Positions 58,601 through 64,000 of a stretch of DNA of 64,000 nt are shown here, in pieces (the first letter of the stretch is position 1; each line of letters begins with the position of its first letter). The notes under the pieces are model-generated. The model did no database searches, was not told the origin of the DNA, and saw only the letters and a program-made list of their open reading frames with translations. The DNA comes from Panicum virgatum. Its lineage: Eukaryota; Streptophyta; Magnoliopsida; Poales; Poaceae. The translations under genes and the position numbers were made by a program. Location: positions 13,757,900-13,821,899 of the forward strand of contig NC_053138.1 in NCBI RefSeq assembly GCF_016808335.1, in the 5' to 3' direction.

Positions 58601-61105
58601 TCAGTCCACCACGTTGTCGCTGAAGAGCTTGAACTTGCCGGCGTCCAGCACGAGCTTCCGCACGGACGCGACCGCTCCGATGACCCCCACGCCGGTGAAG
58701 ACGGCCATGATGGCCACGTTGGCCAGGTACGCGGGCGAGCGCCTGGGCGGGGCCAGCGCCATGTTGTACATGACGACGGGGAGCACGAAGTCGAGCGGGA
58801 TGAAGCCCACGGCGCCCACCACGGCCGCGATGTCGCCGAAGAAGGGAAGCATCGCCGCCACGAACGCGCACGCCGCCACGTACGCCGTCCGCAGCGCCAC
58901 CCGGGGCGCCAGGTTCCGCCGCGAGAACCGCCCGCGCGCCGCGTCCGCCGAGTTCTTCTCCATGATCTCGTACGCCACCTGCGAGTACACCTGCGCGTGT
59001 ACACCACCGCGCTCAGCGTTCTCCCCAAGTCCCCATGGCTGCCAGTGCCAGCCCTGGGTGGGCAAGAGATGCGTGCATGTCTTACCAGGGCGATGGCGAG
59101 GAGCTGGAGGAGGACGAGGACGACGGCGAGGCCGAGCAGCCACGTCGGGGCCAGGGAGGGGCCCTCGTCCGGCATGAGGCTCTGCAGCAGGTTGGACTGC
59201 ACCTGGTTGCCGAACGCCCAGTAGCCGGTGATGGCCGGGAAGTAGAACGTGAAGAATATCACCGCGTAGCACAGCACCAGCGCCTTCGTCATCTTCCCGG
59301 CCGCCGGCGGCGCCAGCGTGGCCTGCGAACGTACGTTGGCCGTTACCAGGCTTCATTTCAACACGCTACAACTACAACAAATCTCTCGACATTCCGGATC
59401 GAAGATTACTGTAAATGATTGGTGGGTCGATCCGGCACCTGGATTTCTGGCAGAATGCCGTTGCCGAAGACGGAGGCGAGGATGGAGATGGAAAGGAATG
59501 CGTTGAAGGTCTTCTCTGAGTTGGACGAGCTCAACGAGTAATCCTTCGCTGGAGCGTTGCTCGACACACCTGTGAAGCACGGCAGGTTAGTCAGTTACGG
59601 AAGTTACAACGATAGTTCAAAGTTCATGCGCAAATGCAAGATCTAACGATTCAGGCTAAGATAGAAGACAGCTTTTCTGAACAGTGTACCTACCTGCTCG
59701 AATGCAGGCGGCTGAGACAAGGATGGTGTAGCCGAAGCTGAGGATCAGCGAGCCGAGGTTGATGTGCCGCAGCGAGTGGAACGACGGCAGCTGCGAGAGG
59801 AAGGCCAGCACCACGGCCACGATGATGATGAAATGGTACAGCTTCAAGGGGCCGTGCGGAGCCAGATTTGAGTACATTATCTGCGTGTGCGGACAGTATT
59901 GTAGGTAACGAGGAGATATTGAGACTATCGACGCCTCCAAAAACAGAAACGTGACAAGGTCTCGACTCGCTTTGGCATAATAATTTCCGAAAAGAACAAA
60001 GAAATAATAAAGCGTTTAATTTTGCTGGCATGAACCCTTCGAAATATTAATCCTCCTTCCATATGTAAGCTGTCTTGCTTTAAAAGAACATGTAAAGGTG
60101 TCTGACTTTCCCCTTGGACTGGAAGGCCAAAGTCCAATCATACGTCACCATCAAATCTAAGTGTATGACTCCATGATACTAGTATACTACTCCAACTAGC
60201 ATCTTAGAGAACTAGATTAATGATAGTAACACAAATTCCGTACAAACCTCAAACGAACATGAATGGTCTGAGTACCTGAAGGCAGTCGGCGGCGAGCAAG
60301 ATGCTCCCGGTGGTAACGCCGGCGTTGATCGCGGTTTGCACGCTCACCACCAGGTAGAACACCCACCCAGATCCTTGACGAAAACAAAACCGGAGCGGAG
60401 ATTAATCACACACCATTAATAATCATCTCGGTCAACGTACCGATCACCGCTGCCTCCGGACGTGATCGACCGGACTGTGCACAGGTCAGCAGACCGCCGG
60501 AGGAAAGAATCCAGGAGCTAGCGCATTGATTTCTGATCGGAGAGGCGTGCGGTGGACGACGACGGGCGGCGCTCGTCGTGCGTGGAGCGGGAGCCTAGCT
60601 AGTGCGTACCGAGGACGTCGGCGGCGAGCTCGCGGAAGCGGATGTGCCGGCGGCCGCGGGCCTCGCAGTGGTCCAGCACCCTGGAGACGAGGAAGTAGGC
60701 GTAGAAGGTGACGGCGAAGACGGCGGTGAGCGCGGCGAGGCCGAGCCCCCACCCCATGCCGCGGAGCGCGTACGGCAGCGTGAGCACCGTCGGCCCCACG
60801 ATGGCCGTCGTCAGGTGGAACCCCGCGTGCCACCACGTCCCTGCACCGGGCGCCTGTCAGCCATGCCGCGGAGGCCGCGATGGCGTCCGTGGAGACGGAT
60901 GGATAATACGCAATCGAGCGCGTGTACCTTTCGACTCGAGCACGAAGGCGGCGCCGGCGTCGGCGGGGGGCGGCGCCTTGCCGGCCCGGTGGTGCGCGCC
61001 GGCGCCGGCGTCCGCCGCCTCGACGTCGAAGACCGCGGAGGACGGCGTGGCGGCGCGCCCCGTCGCGGGCGAAGCCAGGAACGGCGTGCCTCCGGTGCCT
61101 GCCAT
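58601..61105 (-). CDS. Amino acid/auxin permease family transporter, GABA transporter-like, 7 exons
   Basis: Exons are 61105-60928, 60840-60610, 60373-60276, 59880-59694, 59569-59439, 59322-59086 and 58990-58601. All introns are GT-AG, phases agree, and 1452 nt give 483 residues. A hydrophilic N-terminus of about 60 residues precedes the first helix. AAAP motifs include [57 protein letters not shown], and [20 protein letters not shown], with about ten hydrophobic segments. The last exon ([20 protein letters not shown] ... LFSDNVVD) resembles plant GABA transporter 1/2-like proteins. It would be a proton-coupled importer at the plasma membrane; GABA as substrate is inferred from resemblance, and a related amino acid transporter (LHT-like) is the alternative. 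Confidence 0.92.
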
Positions 61106-61875
61106 GGCGTGCCCGCGCGCGCCGCGCGCTCTCGCCGAGCTTGCTTCGGGTCGCCGCCCCTGCAAGATCGACTCACCGCCGCACGGCCGGTTCCGGGTTT
61201 CACCTCGATCGCTTCATCGGCGCCCACGACAGCGCACGGACCCGACCCAAGATCGATAGGGATTGACTGATGATGGTGGGCAGGCAGCTCGGAATAGCGT
61301 GGCGCGCGGGTGAACGGGGAGAGACGGAAGCGTTCACGCCTGCGCTTGCAGTTGCAGCTCGTGTCTGCCACGGATTGCAGCTAGGACGCGCGCAGGCAGG
61401 GGGCCGTGGAGTTCGCTTGCTGATCGAGGGAGGGAGGCAGGGGCACGCGAGGCTCGAGTGGGGTTTGACTTTCCGAGGTTGGAGGAGGCCGCGTGGGGAA
61501 TCCATGTGCGGCGTCGTGCGGCCCCCGTGGTTGTAGTCTTGTAGGCAGGGTGGGTGCTGCGCCGGGCACGCTGCCGATTTCGTATGTAGCCGGGGGGCGC
61601 AGAACGCGGGCCCTCTTCCAACACCGCACCAAGAGCCAGAGCATCTGATGGATGCAATCTGGGCTGAATTCCTCAGCTCTCCCCTCGTGTGCTCGTCTCT
61701 GTTTCTTGGATTACCCGCACGAAGCCACGGACTGAAGCAGGTAATCAGTAGCCGGCTCTGTCCGGGGGCTGCTCCAAAAGGTCATTTACTGACAAGGGCT
61801 TCTAGTGGTTGGCTATTGACCGTTTTCTTTTCTCGCTAAAGAACACCAACTCAGAGCAGTTTCTCTGCCACAATG
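61106..61875. other. Upstream flank of the transporter gene
   Basis: GC-rich 5' UTR and promoter area with overlapping open frames on both strands and no recognised product. Confidence 0.5.
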
Positions 61876-62200
61876 GCTTTGTTTGGTTTTGTAGCGCGCT
61901 AGTGAATAGTGACACTTTGACCGATTATTACGGTGTCAAACAAAGTCAGTTTACAAAACCAACTCCAGAACCCCCGCGCTAGTGACCCTGAAGAATCTAA
62001 TGAGGTTTTTGACCGCGCGATTAGAGGATGGTACTGTAGCATCACTGTAGCAAATCATCGATTAATTACCGTCATTAGATTCATCGCGAAAAGTTACACC
62101 CATCCCTAAAAAGGTTTTTGCAAATAGACTTCATTCAGTCCTTCATGCGGGAAAGATTCTCTTCTAGCGCTAGGATTCTAGCGCGCATCCAAACAAGGCC
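61876..62200. mobile_element. MITE of the GGCCTTGTTTGG family
   Basis: The left end GGCTTTGTTTGGTTTTGTAG and, on the other strand, the right end GGCCTTGTTTGGATGCG are imperfect inverted repeats. The interior holds the motifs known from this common grass repeat (CATTAGATTCATCGCGA, CCCTAAAAAGGTTTTTGCAAA). A 3-bp AAT may flank both sides, which would fit a PIF/Harbinger-like origin. Confidence 0.7.
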
Positions 62201-62333
62201 AATCAATCACTCACAAGGCGCCGGGCATCAATCTTAATGTGAATGGTGCTGAACTGCTGACGTCGTACCTTGCCCTTGCAGCAGCAGAATCGATAGGCAT
62301 CGCGCAACGACCACGTCAATCCAGTAAAAATGA

Positions 62334-63379
62334 TGTCGTGGGCACCCACAGCCGTGTGGCGGAACGCACCCGCCTAATCCTAAAGGGAAAGTACTCGGGA
62401 AAGTGCTGAGCGATTAGGCCAATCTAGCTTGGGGCAAGAACACAAGAACACTCGGGTTTTTGAGTGGTTCGGGCCGCCGAAGCGTAATACCCTACGTCCA
62501 CTGTGAGGTGTATTGCTCTTGGTATGAACGAGTCTATCCTCTGTCCAGCCGGGCCTTGAATCTTCCTCTAGCGAGCGTCTCCTTTTTATAGACCAAGGGG
62601 ACGCGTACACAGGCATTCAGACCTCGACAGGTGGGTCTAATGTGAATGTATAGTATATTGCGCAGAAAGCTTCAATGGAGCTACAACGGTTGAGAATCTC
62701 TTCTTGGATACGCTTCGTCGCCCTGTAGACTCTCTTGACCGAAGGGAGTCTTTATTTGTCCCATCAGCGAGGCGCCCGTTGGGGCAATGTAGCATGCGGC
62801 GTAGTCTGTTAAGCTACCATGTAGGCGTCATAATGGCCGAAGCCGAGCCGTCGTGCCCAACTGGCATAGACTGACATACGCGGCGTGGGCGGCGCCAGCG
62901 ATTGCACTGTGCGCCTTGGTAACACGCGACCAACAGTGCAACCTAGCAAAAGCCGCCTCGGGCTCTGCTGTGGCAGTGCGCACTTCCGCCTACCGCATTG
63001 AATGCGGTAGGTAGGCGAGTCTTCCAGTGGAAGCCACGCGGCTCCGCGCGCGTGCCCGCACCTGCGGACACGTGGCGGTTGCGGACCAGCCCAGGCAGGG
63101 AGTCGGATAGTATATGGGGATCCGGGACCCGGCGGGGGTCCGATACTCCCTGGGAGGTCCGGGGCCCCCAGTTGTTTTGGCTGAGGGCTATCTCCTCCGG
63201 GACACGTGGCGCCACCGGACCTTCCCCAAGCGGGGAGTGGGTCCGGGCCGTTTACCGAGAGAGTAGGGCTCCGGACCACAGGGGTCCGGCCATTCGGCCG
63301 TCAGGGCGTAGTTAAGGATAACTACGAGATCCTTGTCTAGACACAGCAAGAGGGGTACCCCACTCCCGGGGTACCGACA
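62334..63379 (-). mobile_element. Solo LTR of a Gypsy element, 1.05 kb
   Basis: On the plus strand it starts TGTCGTGGGCACCC and ends GGGGTACCGACA, i.e. TGTCG...CGACA termini. Flanks are AATGA (62329-62333) and AATGC (63380-63384), a 5-bp duplication with one mismatch. On the minus strand the start TGTCGGTACCCCGGGAG resembles Tat-type LTRs. There is no interior or second LTR in the window. Confidence 0.8.
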
Positions 63380-64000
63380 AATGCTAAACAAGGTGCATCA
63401 TGACATGGCTGCCTCCATAGCCAAACTCAAACTGGAGGATACGCAGTGCGAACAGTGTGCCTGCACCTGCAATGCCCGTTTCAATTTCATGAGCTAACCA
63501 ATAGATTCATTCAGCAACTTTTGACTCTGCATATGGTACCAACTTGATGGCAATAATAATACACATAAAACCGAACTGGTTACGTCAGTGGAGCCCGGAC
63601 CTAATTTTTCTTTGAGATAATTATTTTCTTGACCCTAAAAAGAGTTGTGCTTAGGTTTTTGGCCATTTTTCTTTTGAATTTGGCTATTTGGCCCAAAAAA
63701 CGAATTTCGTTTAGTTTCTTGGCCCTTCCGTAACTTACAATTAGATTTACAGTCTAATTATATTCAAACGCATCCGTTTAGGTTTTTATCCAAGATAATG
63801 ATAACATAAAGAAATTTTTCATGAATTTTTGGTATTTTTCCCACTTGTAAAATAATTTCTAGGCATTTATAAATCTATTTTCAGTTTTAAATCACAAAAA
63901 ATCGCAAGAACATGATAAAATAGTGAAAAATTCGCTGGAGTCATATCTAAGCATGTTGGATCCAACAAAAATCACTAAGATACCATTTGAGCTACCAAAA
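63380..64000. other. AT-rich intergenic DNA at the window end
   Basis: No gene or known repeat recognised. Confidence 0.5.

Overview
The window is nuclear DNA from a grass (Poaceae, probably panicoid). It has intron-containing genes with very GC-rich first exons, plant-only families (DYW-class PPR, plastid sigma factor, DUF1618), Stowaway-type MITEs and nested LTR retrotransposons. I saw no bacterial operon, CRISPR array, rRNA or tRNA gene.

Layout. Positions 1508-11384 form a gene island. It holds a five-exon GH28 polygalacturonase-like gene (+), an intronless DYW-class PPR gene (-), a three-exon multi-pass membrane protein gene (-) and a six-exon plastid sigma factor gene resembling SIG5 (-). 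From 12328 to 48085 the DNA was originally a decayed cluster of CAF1-like deadenylase pseudogenes (-) containing a duplicated segment of about 2.5 kb (copies A and B). Copy A is split by a 27.6-kb Ty3/Gypsy element of the Tat type (14510-42112, oriented -); copy B is uninterrupted and serves as the empty-site reference.

The Tat element is itself nested. Its antisense ORF (+) is broken by a solo-LTR-like insertion (18998-21190), which in turn holds a small hAT-like element carrying a PR-1 gene fragment (19833-20494). Its pol region is broken by a second LTR element in the opposite orientation (27321 to about 37422), which has a 3.9-kb LTR, an initiator-Met-tRNA primer binding site and a gag-only interior. 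The 3' end of that element and the adjacent part of the host pol gene are both missing, as expected from one deletion across the junction.

From 48141 to 52849 there is a solo-LTR-like block containing a TIR element and a (TA)n tract. Positions 53395-54347 carry a broken DUF1618 gene, followed by AT-rich repeats and a truncated Copia-like end. The last intact gene is a seven-exon AAAP-family transporter resembling plant GABA transporters (58601-61105, -), followed by a MITE and a 1.05-kb solo LTR.

The four intact genes of the island and the transporter look functional: all exon joins keep frame and all inferred introns are GT-AG. They share no obvious pathway. The notable content is the retrotransposon nest, the PR-1 capture and the CAF1 pseudogene cluster. 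Exon coordinates come from reading splice sites and family similarity, without transcript data.
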